NCBI GenBank assembly: GCA_033961575.1
Contig: CM066733.1
Location: 140,108,421 to 140,172,420 of the forward strand
DNA from: Aselliscus stoliczkanus
Taxonomy: Eukaryota; Chordata; Mammalia; Chiroptera; Hipposideridae
Length of the DNA: 64,000 bases
Direction: 5' to 3'
Of the stretch, positions 37,831 to 49,982 are shown piece after piece; the stretch's first letter is position 1, and each line of letters starts with the position of its first letter. Both the position numbers and the translations under genes were made by a program. The notes under the pieces were generated by a model. The model was not told the DNA's origin and ran no database searches. It saw only the letters and a program-made list of their open reading frames with translations.

Positions 37831-38481
37831 CTTTAGGCCCTTACGATTTTTTGCTAGGACTTGCAGTACTTTATTAATTGGTATCTCTTCATCAGCACAA
37901 ATAGACACAACAGTATATTGAAGATACAGAACTGAGCAAATGCCAGCTCTTGGTTTACAAAGTGCTAGCAGCCCCTGTAATAGAATCTGAGCTCCATTAT
38001 CTGGCATACAAGCTACACAGTTATTAGGCCTCAGCTTTCCCGTGTGGCAGCATCTCATGCCGCTCTCTGATCCAAACCAGTGTCCATTCAACACAAAACT
38101 TCCCATGATGTTATGCAGGTAGTGGTCTGTTTTATCCTGTTGTCCATCCTCGTTTTTCTGCCTGTGGGTCCCTCTTACCTGATTTCTAACTCCTTCCACC
38201 TGCTCAACACCTGCTCATCCTCTCCTCCTCAGACCAGGCTTCTATTCCCCTGGCCCTTTTGATGCCCAGCTGTCCTCTGTGCCTCCTTGGCTCCCTGTCA
38301 TCTCTCTGACTGGTACCAGCATCTGTGTCTGACGTACTGCCCTCCCCTTGCTTAGTGACCTTTCTCATTTATTGAGAACCTCTAAGGGTGTGAAAAATGA
38401 TTTGAGCAGCCACGATAGATGTTATATAGAAACATAGTCAAAATCCAAGTACCTTATAGAAAAGCCCCTGTCTCGGAAGCA

Positions 38482-38795
38482 CAGTTGACCCTTTTGACCT
38501 TATTCAACATGGGTTTGAACTGTGTAGATCCATTTACATATAGATTGTTTTCCCATAAATAGTGTAAATGTCTTTTTCTTATGATTTTCTTGACATTTTC
38601 TTTTCCCTAGCTTATTTTATGGTAAAAATACAGTATATAATATATTTAACATATAAAATACTATTTATGTTATTGGTAAAGCTTCTGGTCAGCAGCAGGC
38701 TATTAGTAAAGTTTTGAGGAATCAAAAGTTATACACAGTTTTTGAATGCATGGGGTTCAGCACCCCTAACCCCTGCATTGTTCAAGGGTCAACTA
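38482..38795 (+). mobile_element. Tigger/MER2-like nonautonomous DNA transposon
   Basis: 314 bp with inverted ends CAGTTGACCCTT and AAGGGTCAACTA, TA after the right end, and internal CAGTATATAATATATTTAAC and AAAAGTTATACACAG-like sections typical of this family. Confidence 0.85.
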
Positions 38796-39676
38796 TAATT
38801 TTTAATTGAACTAAAGTTATCTGAATAATTACAGAAATTTTACACAGTTTGGTACTTTGTCAATAGTCCCCTTATCTTGTTTGAGCAAAATGGAACTACT
38901 TAATTTTATTTAGTGTGTATCATGTCACTGTATAATTTTTTTCTTTCAATGTTACTAAATTGTTTGTCATTTGATTTTAATCGCCTGGTTCATATGTGTT
39001 AAAAGTAGAACAATAGAACAATACATTTCTCATCATCACTTACATTGTTCTTTTACTTTTCAAACCACTTTCAAGTTCTCCTGTCTCAATGAGTTGGGCA
39101 GATCATGCAGTATGCCTTCTTTTCACAAAAAGTAAAATAAAAACACAAAGGTCAAGAAAATATTGTGTTGCTGACCAAGGTCATCAGTTAATGTAGAGGA
39201 CATCCAGAGACAGAGCACTAATCTTCTATGGTGACCTTCCTTAACATCTGGGTTTTTGGCTGGCTTTTAACTCATCCCTTCATTTTTCTCTCCTCTCTCT
39301 CGCTGTCTGCTCATTGGCCATTGACCTCCTATCTCCTTGTTGACTTTCAGTGTCAAGAACCTCTTAACCCTGCGCGGATGTTCCTTGGCGTTTCCCAGGT
39401 TCTTCCAACCTCCCTTGAAGTTCTCAGTCCCAGATGTGAATTTCTTTGAAAACCACATCGGGGTTGAGCGAGTAGTTGAGCAAGACATCCCTGGGACTCA
39501 GCCACACTTGGCCCTAGCCCATTCCTGCCCCCAAATCTCTTGAGGTAATCAGGGAATACATGTGTCTACTTTCCTATGTATTATCTGTAGTTCAGGTTAA
39601 AAGTGAAATTTGCACAGGGGAGTTAGAGCCTTACACTTATAGCCCTCTCTCCACACCACACACACATTCAGGCAGG

Positions 39677-39679
39677 TGC

Positions 39680-39720
<41 letters not shown>
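39677..39720. repeat. CA microsatellite
   Basis: About 22 CA units. Confidence 0.95.
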
Positions 39721-39722
<2 letters not shown>

Positions 39723-41149
39723 TATGATTTGAGGTTATGGTATCAATTACTAAATAAAACTGCTAAACGCTTTAATAGGGTATTTCACCGCTAAAAGTAC
39801 TTCGAAAATTGTACAATTCATTGTATATGTGGATGTAGTTAAGCACTTTTCCTCTGTTTGACTTTTGATTTTAATAAAACATTACATTATTTTGCTCATT
39901 AATTTCTCCTTAGCCTTCTTTAAAATTTATTTCAGCCCCGGAATTACTATTACTACAATTATTATTTTATTCCAGGCTGTCTGAACATTATTTCTTTTCC
40001 AGGCTGGTATAATTGATTAGTTTCTTTTGTTTCATTTAAATGATCATCATAGAAAACAAACAAACAAAAACACCCCAGCTATTACTTTAATGTGTTCATG
40101 CACTTATAGTTGAGTGTGGTGTGTACAGTTTTGTATATGTGCTATTCATACATACTTTGATGTAGTTGTATATTATTGTTTTTGTGATTAATGCTTAATA
40201 ATAATCATCTTTTAAGATAAAAAATATGTATAGTTTAATGTTTCTCCTCTTTGGTCATTGACAACTGGCTGTGTATATTTAGTATTATTTAATATTTCAA
40301 CTCAGGGTTTACTGTTTTAATTATTAAATGTGTAATTATTAAATGTGCATAATATTTTAGAAAGCCAATTATTAGGACTATTTTTCTTCTAAGTGAAATC
40401 TCATATATTTTATGGTATAGCAAAAAAAAAAGTCATAATTGGCATTTTTCAGTCCACTGTGTCAGTCCATTTTATGCCAGTATTAGCAAACTGGTGCAAA
40501 TAAAATTTCATGATCATTAAATGAGTAAAAATATGAAATTAACATGCAGCTTAGTAGAAGTTACTTTTATATTCTCAGTATGCCTTCAGGTTATATTAAA
40601 AAGATGGCAATAATTATTTCCTCACATCTCATAAAATGAGACCAAATTACATATAACCTAAGTAATAAGGCTAGTAAAACTAATGGGTGTTTTTTCACAG
40701 GGCATTTTTTTGTCTCCCTAATAACAGCTTTATTAATTAGAACCTCATTCATGGTAAATCACGGACATCCAACTTGTATAATCATGGGCACTAGGGGAGT
40801 GCATTAGCACCCATAACCAAATTACAGAGGGATAAGGATACAGTGGCCACATTGACTGGAGCGCCACCCAGAAGCCTTTGCTCCATGTCTTCCTTCCTGC
40901 CTCTCTCCACATGTGTTCATCCTTTAGCTTTCCTTCGACTGTGTGCCTCACACCCTCATACCGGGGAGGGGTAGCCCTTGTTTAGATTTAGCGCACTCCA
41001 GGAGAGGGCTCTGATTGATTCAGCTTGAGCAAGATGGAGCTCAGGGTCTGCTGGGATTGGCAGACCACCCTGTGTAAACACAATGTTAGATGGAGGAAGA
41101 ATCAACACCCAGAAAGGAAGGGAGAAACGTTAGTAGCCGGATGTTCACA

Positions 41150-41390
41150 AGCCAGCATTTATCATGTGCTTACGGTGTGCCAGGCACTGTGCCAAGTAGT
41201 CACATACCTTGCTTCCTTTAATTTTCATAGCATCTCATTGAGGTGTGAATTTTCTTATCACTCATTTGACAGACAAAGAAACAGACTTTGAGAGGTTGGA
41301 GGCATACTGTCACTCATGTGACAGAACTGAAACCCCAACTCGGGCTTGTCACAAAACTTGCTACTCTTAACCACCACAGTATACGACTAT
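41150..41390 (-). repeat. MIR SINE, antisense
   Basis: CATTTATCATGTGCTTACGG TGTGCCAGGCACTGTGCCAA, ACAGACAAAGAAACAGACTT and GCTACTCTTAACCACCACAG are the reversed MIR landmarks in order. Confidence 0.88.
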
Positions 41391-42619
41391 CGTAACTACC
41401 CCAATAATTATAAGTGCTTCAAGATATTAGTGGAAATGTGATCTGTTTTTTGTACTTTAAAATATTTCATGCAGTAATTAAATATGTTTATAACTCTTTG
41501 CTTTGTACTTTGCTGTTCTTTTTCTTCACTGAGATATTAGGCTGCTTGATAGAATGACATACCAGGTCACTGACCTCCTAGCACCAAGGGAGAAGGTGTT
41601 TAGACAATATTAGACTTTGTCTTTTTAATTCTCATATAAAAACTTAGAAGGTCAATAATTGCTTTCAGGTCTATAGATCAAAACAATAATTTAGTTGGAT
41701 TCTCAAGTCCAAATTAGATTAGTAAAGTTGTAATGCGTGAAAAAGCGTAGAAAAATATATTACTTTTTTTCCCAGTGTTCTTAACTATATAACAGCAGCA
41801 ATGTGTTCCTTCCCAATTTAAACTTTGTAATATATGGGTGGATGTAACAAATCTAGTCTTTCTTTAACTTCTCTAACATATGCGTATAATGAGCAGACTC
41901 AGTAAGCCCATTGATTGGGTAAAATTTCAAAAACTTTTTGGCATGCTAATGAATACCATAGTAATGAAATCTGATTTAAATAAACAAATCAACATTCTTG
42001 ATGAAGACTTGTATGATAATAAAGGTTAGTTTTATGGACACAACATTTTAAATTAATTGTTCACATCTGTTATATTCTCTAATCATTGTTACAGCCATCC
42101 ATAAATCACATTTGCCTCATAAAAAAGATGGTAATAATTTACATGTATGTATTTTCTTGTAATCATCATCTGGGATGTTACTTTCAGATTTCAACATAAA
42201 GAATAGGAGGAGACTAAACTCTTTTAATGTGGTAGTGTATTTATTTTGTTGTTTTTGTTCCTCTTGAAAGCTGGGATCCTCAAGAGTGAATTAGAGGGTT
42301 TGTCATTTTTTACAGCGTAATCCTAGCAAAGACATAAATTCTCTTCTTCAGCTAAACTTCTCACATATTTGGGCAGTTTTAAAATATGAGACATGCCTAA
42401 CTTTTTTATGAGTGGCCAAGCTTGGGTAGAAAGCTCAGGACTTCTTTTGTAGCTTGATCACACTCATTAGGTGCTGTGTTCCTCAGGAAAGCAGCCTGGG
42501 GAGAGAGATGGGCAGTAGTGTGGCAAGAAATGGAAGACTTTTAATTTTAACCTAAGATTCCTGTCCTTAGATTCTTGAAGGAGAAATGGGGAGATTTTTT
42601 TTTTCAAGTCAAAAATATT

Positions 42620-42740
42620 GCACAGTTTTATTCATTTATTTAACAAGTGCATATTGAATGCCGGCCACGTGTCAAGGGATGGTCTAGGTACTGAAATCAG
42701 CCATGAACAAACATATCCCCGCCCTCCTGGAGCCTACCTT
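42620..42740 (-). mobile_element. L2 3' fragment, antisense
   Basis: TTATTCATTTATTTAACAAG TGCATATTGAATGCC, then CCATGAACAAACATATCCCC and CCTCCTGGAGCCTACC, match the reversed L2 3' end. Confidence 0.65.
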
Positions 42741-43065
42741 GCCAGCTACTCTGCTTCCCTTTAGCCGTACCCTCCTGCCCCCAGTGCCCTGCCTGCTGTT
42801 GTCCAGCACAAATATCTTGCTTGAGTGACTTACTAAATTACCATTAGTGTGAGGAAATTCAAGGCATATTCAGTTACAGAAAATGGAAAGCTAGATCTCA
42901 GGTTGCTTAGCTAGGTCTGCTGTTCCTGCTCCTTTCCTTGGAAGTCAGTCTTCTTAATGGTCTGTTCCTTCTTCTACCTCAGCTCAATGCTGGGTTTATT
43001 TACTTTGGCCCACTTTACAGGAAGAGTCTAACAGAAGTGTTTGGTCTCTAGTTCTACCTGCAGTA

Positions 43066-43081
43066 ACTTCCGGTCGGAAGT
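43066..43081. promoter_or_regulatory. Candidate inverted pair of ETS/N-box motifs
   Basis: ACTTCCGGTCGGAAGT is a near-perfect palindrome made of two facing ETS-type cores (ACTTCCG and CGGAAGT), one of which contains the N-box TTCCGG. In known utrophin biology an N-box in the upstream promoter binds the ETS factor GABP. This site is deep in an intron, so any function is inference. Confidence 0.3.
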
Positions 43082-43690
43082 GCCATTTTTCTCGCTACAC
43101 AGTGTGATCTACATTCCTATCCCTTCTCCATACTTTTCCCCCGTCACTTCCCCATCCCCCGTTATTACCTTGCATTTTGGTATTGTGGAAGATACTCTTT
43201 ACTTTGGAGTTTGCTTTTTCCCAAACGCATCTGTTCATGTTCACTGTTCTCCCCCTCCCCCGCCTTCATTAAAAGGATTTGAGAAGTCCCTTGGCAGCAT
43301 GGATGGATCCATATCATCTTTATCATATCCCTGCTGAAAGATTTAGGCTACACATTAGCTTGTTAATCTACTCTGAGTAGCCTCTTACTATCGTCATCTT
43401 TATCATTTATTAGATGAACATAATTAGAAACATTACAGTAATCAGCTAATGGCACTTGATGATGTACTTGTAATCAGGTTCATAATAAATTGTTGTCATC
43501 AGTCACCATACAGAATAGGCAATGGGCAGGGTCCTCTTAAACACTGATCATTTCAAAGAGATTAAGTTGATCTCAGTCATGCAATCAGAAGAAATTTTCA
43601 GAAGAATTTATTTCCCATTATTTTAATCAGAAGCATCTTTTGTCATGGAGAAGGAGAGAGAGGAGCAGGAGAAATGGAGGGGCAGTGAAG

Positions 43691-43713
43691 AGAGAGAGAG
43701 AGTGAGAGAGAGC
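43691..43713. repeat. GA repeat
   Basis: AGAGAGAGAGAGAG, one GT interruption, then GAGAGAGAG. Confidence 0.85.
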
Positions 43714-43854
43714 AAGTTGTGTCTTTAGAGATCTGGGGACACATTGTTTTTTCCTTTGAATTCTTGTCCAAGCAACTTGGTTTGCTTATGTGAAAGTCTC
43801 TACAGATGTCTAAACCTCCCAGATTTAATAATATAATAATAGAAGGAATGAAAG

Positions 43855-43990
43855 AAATTAACTTTTATTGAGGCCCTTACTGTGTGCCAGGCATATGCCA
43901 ATAGCTTTATAAATATTAACTGAGGTTCAAAGAGAAAAGGATTATATCTATGATTACATAGTTAGTATTGGAACTGGCATATGATGTCCT
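43855..43990 (-). repeat. MIR fragment, antisense
   Basis: CTTTTATTGAGGCCCTTACT GTGTGCCAGGCATATGCC and GATTACATAGTTAGTATTGG match the reversed MIR 3' part and core. Confidence 0.75.
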
Positions 43991-44565
43991 AATGTTTCCG
44001 TCTTCAAATTGTGCAGACCTGAAGATGCTACTCTGTAGAATATTTTTCTGTATTTTTCTTAATAGTTCCTTTTCATTGCTTGATAAAATATAACAGTATG
44101 ATTATATATACATGCAAAAAAGCAAATAGTACAAATAAGATATTTGGAATCACACTTGAAATGACTGTAAAGCATTGCCTTTCACAGTAAAAGCCTTTTT
44201 CTAAATGCTTTACATGGTTGTGAGGAGTGGGAAAAAATAAGTAGAAAGATTTTTATTTAAAATTATGAAGTTGCGCTTTCTTAATAAAGACCAAAGCTAA
44301 AAATTCCATTCAAAACAACTCAATTCAGTAGTTATATCTTGAGGACAACCAGTCTCTAGATTGAAGCCTGCAAAACCAAGATGGAAAGAAATAAAACATT
44401 CATGAGGCTTTACACTCAGAATAAAGAGTCGCAATGGAGATAATTGTCAGTACCATAATTGAGAAGAAAATACCATAAATGGAAAATCTTTATGAAAAAT
44501 AACACTGGGCTGATTCTAATAGATTCCTCTCATTATTTCATGGAAGAAACATACTTTCTTTTTTT

Positions 44566-45004
44566 TTTTTTTTAAAGATTTTATTGGGGAATTGGCGGAG
44601 GGGAACAGCGTTGGGGAATTGGGGAAGGGGAACAGACAAGTTGCTGCCCTCCTGTTCTTCAGTTTAGTTGCGGAGGATGTTGCTTCACTGTTGGTATCGT
44701 CATTGCGCTCTTCCCGGATGAGGCAGATTGGTCGCTGGCCTCTGGATGTCGCTCACCGCGGCTATTGGCAGCTCACACTTGGCTGCCAGCCGCTCACGCT
44801 GGCTGCGGGCCATTCACTGTAGCCTATGGCAGCCCACTGCAGCAGGGGCTGCAGCCCACACCATCACCGGGGCTCGCACAGCCCAGCTCCAGGTGGAGCG
44901 GTTGTTAGCTGTAGAGGGCAGTGTCACTGGCCTCATGTGGGATCCGAACCAGGGCCGCTGGCATCCCAAAACCAGTGCTTAATCAATGCGCCACTCAGCC
45001 GGCC
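44566..45004 (-). mobile_element. Long composite SINE
   Basis: A minus-strand copy of the same long structure as the one at 28306: head, GC-rich body, tail ending in AATAAAATC and an A run. CATACTTTCTTTTTTT occurs at 44550-44565 and 45005-45020 as target-site duplication. The B-box region reads GGTTCGGATCC on the minus strand. Confidence 0.93.
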
Positions 45005-45786
45005 CATACTTTCTTTTTTTAAGTTAAAAGAATTTTTTTGCATAGGCATACAGAGGGAGATGTTTTTTTCCTCTACTGTTACAATTTCTTATGGTAGCTT
45101 TGCCTTTCTTACATAATTGAATTTTAGAAGTAAAAGAGGCCTTCAGTGTAAAATGTTTCCCCAGCCTGAGAAAATAGGGTTCCACTTGTTACGTCTGGGA
45201 AGAGCAGGTCAGGGAGCTTGCTTCAGAGCAAAGGGCAAGGTGGACGCAGGGCTGATGACAAATTCTAGTCTCTGCTCTCAATCCGGGTTGGTTTTCTACC
45301 TGTATTCCTGTGAGCCACATTGCAGTCTTTCTCCCCGAGATATAAAAGAAAACATGGTGTAAATACAAAAAAATTTGCATATTTGAAGAATAAAGATAAT
45401 TGGACAAGAGAGAAAACTTCAGGATTAATCATTCCTGTTTCCTTCTTTCTCTTCTTCCTTCTTCCTACAAGATAGTTGTCTGTTCTTTCTTAAATATCTT
45501 TGTAACACAATAAAGAAACTGCTATTTTAAATTACATAAATATAAAACATATATAATATTTACAGCATATTATATTAAGTCTATAATATAAGACTATAAA
45601 TATAAAAATTAAGTGTCATGTCATCCTCAGTATTTGGCCAGTTAAATGAAAAGGCCTGAAGGGAGAATTGTAGAATGATTGAAGAATGAAGAGTGAAACA
45701 AAGTTCTCCCCCCCACAGACACATGCACTGTAAGGAGTAGCAGAGTGATACAGGGAAAGCGTTTCTGGTCTGAGAATTGTCAGCAT

Positions 45787-45788
45787 AT

Positions 45789-45823
<35 letters not shown>

Positions 45824-45828
45824 TTTTT
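45787..45828. repeat. TTTA repeat
   Basis: About ten TTTA units beside the tail of the divergent composite SINE, probably grown from its target site or tail. Confidence 0.92.
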
Positions 45829-45835
45829 CCTGTTA

Positions 45836-46300
45836 GTAAAGATTTTATTGGGGAACTGAGGGAGGGAACAGCCTTGGGGAATTGGGGAAAGGGAGCAGAC
45901 AAGTTACTGTCTTTTTGTTCCTTAGCCTAGCCATGGAGAACGTTGCTTCACTGGCCCATGTTGCTGTTGTGATCATTGCACTCTTCCCGGGTGAGGCAGA
46001 GAGGTCACCGGCCATTGGATGGCCACTCATGGAAGCTCACTGTAGCTCACACTGACTGCCAGCCACTCACGCTGGCTGTTGGCCACTCACAGTAACTTAT
46101 GGCAGCCCACTGCAGACCCACTGCAACTATGCCATTGCCAGCGATTCACGGTAGCCCAGCTCCAGGTCAAGCTGTTGTTCACTATCTTAGCTGTAGAGGG
46201 CGTAGCGTCACTGACCCATGTGGGATTCAAACCAGCGGCCCTGCTGCTCAGAGCTCTCGCTCCCAAGCCAACTCTCCACCAAGGAGCCACTGGGCCTCCC
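45836..46300 (-). mobile_element. Long composite SINE, divergent subfamily
   Basis: On the minus strand the head differs from the main family (GGCCCAGTGGCTCCTTGG, with GAGCTCTGAGCAGCAGGG and GGTTTGAATCCCACATGGG), but the body and the tail (TTCCCCAATAAAATC) match the long form. A TTTA repeat adjoins its tail side. It is probably an older relative. Confidence 0.85.
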
Positions 46301-46537
46301 CTAAATTTATTTGGTTTCATCCTGCCGTTTCCTCTGTGTCTTCCATTAGCCTTTATTACTGCCTTTTTAAATCAAATGAAATTACTGTCTTCTCACTGAG
46401 TTCATCTGCTCTCTTGTCTTCAGTTTTAGTGGCTCTGCTCTGCATGAGAATGATACAAGTCAGTTGTGTGGAAATCCTCTGTTAAGTGTCAGCTGGAGGG
46501 ACCAGAGAAATCAATTTATAAGCCAATGGGCTGGTAG

Positions 46538-46750
46538 TGCCCTGTCCTGGCAACACATTACAATCACCTGAGGAGCTTTTAAAAATATATCCATGCTGTC
46601 CTTTCACCCTTGACCAACTAAATTAGAATCTTCTAATATTTGGCGGTAGGGCCCCTGGGGATCCGTATTTAAAAAACAAACAAAGAAACAAAAATAAACC
46701 AACTCGCAGGTGATTTCTAATACGTTACCAGAATTCAGAACCACTGGTCG
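46538..46750 (+). mobile_element. MER5A-like nonautonomous hAT element
   Basis: CATTACAATCACCTGAGGAG CTTTTAAAAATAT, GGGGATCCGTATTTAAAAA, AGGTGATTTCTAATACG and CAGAACCACTGGT follow MER5A order. Confidence 0.82.
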
Positions 46751-47519
46751 AGAACATTCTCCGTTCTTACATGAAGGTCTTAGAATTCACCACAAAATAT
46801 CTTTTCACAAAACTTGCAGCAAACTTTGTCCTTTGATTTTCAAATAATGAGAGGATCTTTAAATGTAATTATTTCCATCCTTTCTGCTTTTTTACTGTTT
46901 TATTTTGTTTTTCTAATTTCTTACTCCCAATTGTGGTAAGTTGATATTTCACATGTTGCTTCTTATTACCTGTTTCACAAATGTTCTGAAAAGCTTTTGT
47001 TTGGTTATGTACCTTACTCTGTTCTGGGTTTAAAGTATGCATTAAGCTGAGATTGTTGCTGCACTATATAGGAGGCACTTTTTTTCGGACTCTGTGATTA
47101 GTTAATATGTTTCCTTTCTGGCAAACAGATGGTGAATTGAACATAGAGCTTTTATTTTTTTCTGAATAGCTGTTTGAGTGGGGATTATATCATAAATACT
47201 ACAAAAGGACTGTTCAATCAAAAGATTTTACATTAAGAGAAGACAGAAAGTCACAGCCAATGTTGGGCATTTTGTCATAGGACAAAGAAACTGTGTGTTT
47301 CCCTGCCAGGTTATTCAGTGACTCAGAAACAGTTTTTACTTTATTCAAGGAAAATCATCATAATTAAGTTGTCTGGTTGGAAATTGGTACTGTACTTTTT
47401 TTTTCTTTGTTTTTTTCCACAAAAGAAAATATATCTTTGAAAAAGTCCAAGTAACTTATTAACAAACACGGGTGTTGCCATTATAAAAATAATCAGCTCC
47501 TTTTCTTATCAGGCTATTT

Positions 47520-47816
47520 TTTATTTTTAAATTTATTGGGGAACAATGTGTGTTTTTCAGGGAACAATGTGTTTTTCCCAGAACCCATCAGCTGCAAGTC
47601 AAGTCAAATTGTTGTCCTTCAGTCTTACTTGTGGAGGGCACAGCTCAACTCCAATGCCAGTCACCATTTCTTTTTTTTTTTCCAATCAAGTTCTGGGGGC
47701 CGGGGTGGGGGGAGCACGGGGGCAGGGCACGCAGCCCACCATCCCATGCAGGAGTCGAACTGGCAACCTTGCCGTTAAGAGCACACACTCTAACCAACTG
47801 TGCCATCCAGCCACCC
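47520..47816 (-). mobile_element. Rhin-like SINE, about 300 bp
   Basis: On the minus strand the head contains GGATGGCACAGTTGGTTAGA and GTTCGACTCCTGCATGGGAT, and the tail ends in a TTCCCCAATAAA-like sequence. The flank CTTATCAGGCTATTT is perfect at 47505-47519 and 47817-47831. A C/G-rich run and a poly(A)-like stretch lie inside. Confidence 0.9.
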
Positions 47817-49504
47817 CTTATCAGGCTATTTAAGAATTATTTTTTTCCATATCACACATAATATTTTATATTTATATAAAATAAATTATATATAAGTATT
47901 ATATATTATCATTTTCTAAATATCTTGAAGATATAAGGATTTGATGACATACCTTTTCTCTCAAAGTTTTTTCTCAGGAACCTTGGAATTCTGACATGTT
48001 GCATGTTTAAGGACTTTTCTCCAGGTTTCATGATTCTTCCCCTGACTCTTACACTGGACTATATCCCAGCTGTAGCATTCCTTGAAGCTGGGTCTCTAAT
48101 TCACTCATTTTCCATATTTATCTTTTATTTGTATATTATTCTATCCACCTATCGTAACACTTTTTCTTCTTGTAATCAATTCATTTGCTGAGGGGTTATT
48201 CAAATCTCTCTGTAGCCTCATCACACTTCAGTCATGCCACTCGGAGTTCTGTGGTTACTAAATTCTTCATAGTCTATTTGGTTCCCAGAGTCATATTATA
48301 GTGGCTTTTAAGTCTACATATTGAGGTCTGGAATTTTAGATATTTATGTTGAGTATGAAAGTAATAGTTTAAAAGAGACTGTTTCAGTTCATCTTACTAG
48401 GAAGGTCATCTTACCCAGAAGTTCATCTTACCAGGAAGTTTGATGAACTCAAGTTCATTTTCCGATGATTTGGAATATTTTGAGGTGAAATGGATGCTGC
48501 TGATGTGACTGATACTAAAAAATGGGATGCTATCACAAAGGAGAACATGCATTTCTATCTTAACTTGATCGACAGTATAGCTTGATTGTATGTTTCTGAC
48601 CTGTCTCTCTGTTTCCAGTAGACAAGCAGGACAACCATCAAACCAGCTAGATACAAAAGGAGGCATCCTCAGGTGTTGAGAGGATAGTGAGTCCCAGGAG
48701 GGTTTAGAGGGTGATCTATCTGACCTGCTTTGATAGTGTCTGCTCTGTGCCCATCAAATTCCTCTGCCCTTGTCTTGTTGGCTTCTCATCTCTGTTTCTG
48801 ACCCATGGCTTGGAACTTGACTTTCATTTCTGTCTGTATCCTTTGCTTATCTTCTAGACTTTTAGACCTTTTTCCTGCCCTTTACCTGAGACAGGGCCTT
48901 GAATTATGCCTGCCCTTACCTGTCTGAACATGTAACTGTACTTCAGGCATTCTGGAAATCTCTTGCGCTAAAAAATATTTAGGCTGGTCATTGAAATCTT
49001 GCTACCTTTCTCTTGAAATGTTTGTGATGTGCTACTCATTCTAGACTACAGAAAATGCCCTGTATTACAGATGAATTGCTAAACAGACTCAGCAATGATG
49101 AAGTATCAAAGATACATTATTTGTCTTCAGTTACGTTTTTTTGTTGTTGTTGTTAGGGACACGATAAATTAATCTTATTTTCTCAGTTTTTCTTCATATC
49201 CTAAAGCCCTTTCTCTCTTAATTATACTTCCCATTCTCTTGAAGACAATGAAATGAAAAACTACCTTTGGATTTTACGTAACTAAATTTATGTTAAAGAA
49301 AAATTGTTTTATTCCTTGACTTATATTGTGACATATCCGGGTTTGCAAATACACTACAATTCAAAAGTCACCAGAACCACTGGGTTGCTTATTACTCTCA
49401 GTATTTTCTTCTTTTGACAAATAACAGGGGATTAGTGGAGGAAGTATGGAGACTTTTTTTTCTTCCCCTTTTAGTGTAATTCTGTCTCCATGTACCCTGG
49501 CAAG

Positions 49505-49620
49505 AACGTTTTTTTAAAAAAATTATTATTATTAAAGTTTATTGGGTTCACAATGGTTAGTAAAGTCACATAGATTTCAAGTGTTCAATTCTGTAACATA
49601 TGATCTATATAACACGTGGT
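49505..49620 (-). mobile_element. Short L1 3' end fragment, antisense
   Basis: AAAGTTTATTGGGTTCACAA TGGTTAGTAAAGTCACATAG, then TTCAAGTGTTCAATTCTGTA, resembles reversed L1 3' sequence common in bat genomes as I recall. It ends about 90 bp before the 269-bp exon. Confidence 0.6.
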
Positions 49621-49713
49621 AACAACCTTTTGAAAGGTGGTCTTCACAGTTGGCTATAAAAGGATGTAGGGTTGATCAGGTTTCCAACCATTGTTCTTTG
49701 TTTTTAATCACAG

Positions 49714-49982
49714 AATTGACTCCTGAGGAGAGAGCCCAAAAGATTGCCAAAGCCATGCGCAAACAGTCTTCTGAAGTTAAGGAGAAGTGGGAAAGTCTGA
49801 ATGCTGTTACTAGTAATTGGCAAAAGCAAGTGGACAAGGCGTTGGAGAAGCTCCGAGACCTGCAAGGAGCGATGGATGACCTGGATGCTGATATGAAGGA
49901 GGCAGAGGCCGTGCGGAATGGCTGGAAGCCCGTGGGCGACCTACTCATTGACTCGCTGCAGGATCACATTGAAAAAACCATG
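49714..49982 (+). CDS. UTRN: Utrophin internal exon (equivalent of dystrophin exon 59), last spectrin-like repeat, helices A-B
   Basis: The largest exon here, 269 bp, the same length as dystrophin exon 59. The acceptor is tttttaatcacag|AA and the reading frame continues from the previous exon as E-L-T-P-E-E-R. It encodes [20 protein letters not shown], a Trp-containing helix ([13 protein letters not shown]), then [20 protein letters not shown] and [14 protein letters not shown]. Conserved W residues and heptad-like charged spacing fit a spectrin repeat; [12 protein letters not shown] is shared with dystrophin. The exon ends on ATG (Met) and the donor is ATG|gtcagc, with C at +3 and +6, weaker than the other donors. 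The next exon begins GCA (A-F-R), which confirms the junction. A short antisense L1 fragment lies about 90 bp upstream. Confidence 0.97.

Larger units (their letters stand above)
34689..49713 (+). other. UTRN: UTRN intron, 15,025 bp
   Basis: The intron runs from gtgaga to atcacag. It contains five SINE insertions (three of the long composite type), a Tigger-like element, L1 fragments, MIR copies, MER5A and CA repeats. Stretches 38810-39660, 39730-41140, 41400-42610, 42810-43680 and 47840-49500 are unassigned, apart from the ETS-like palindrome at 43066-43081. Confidence 0.93.
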
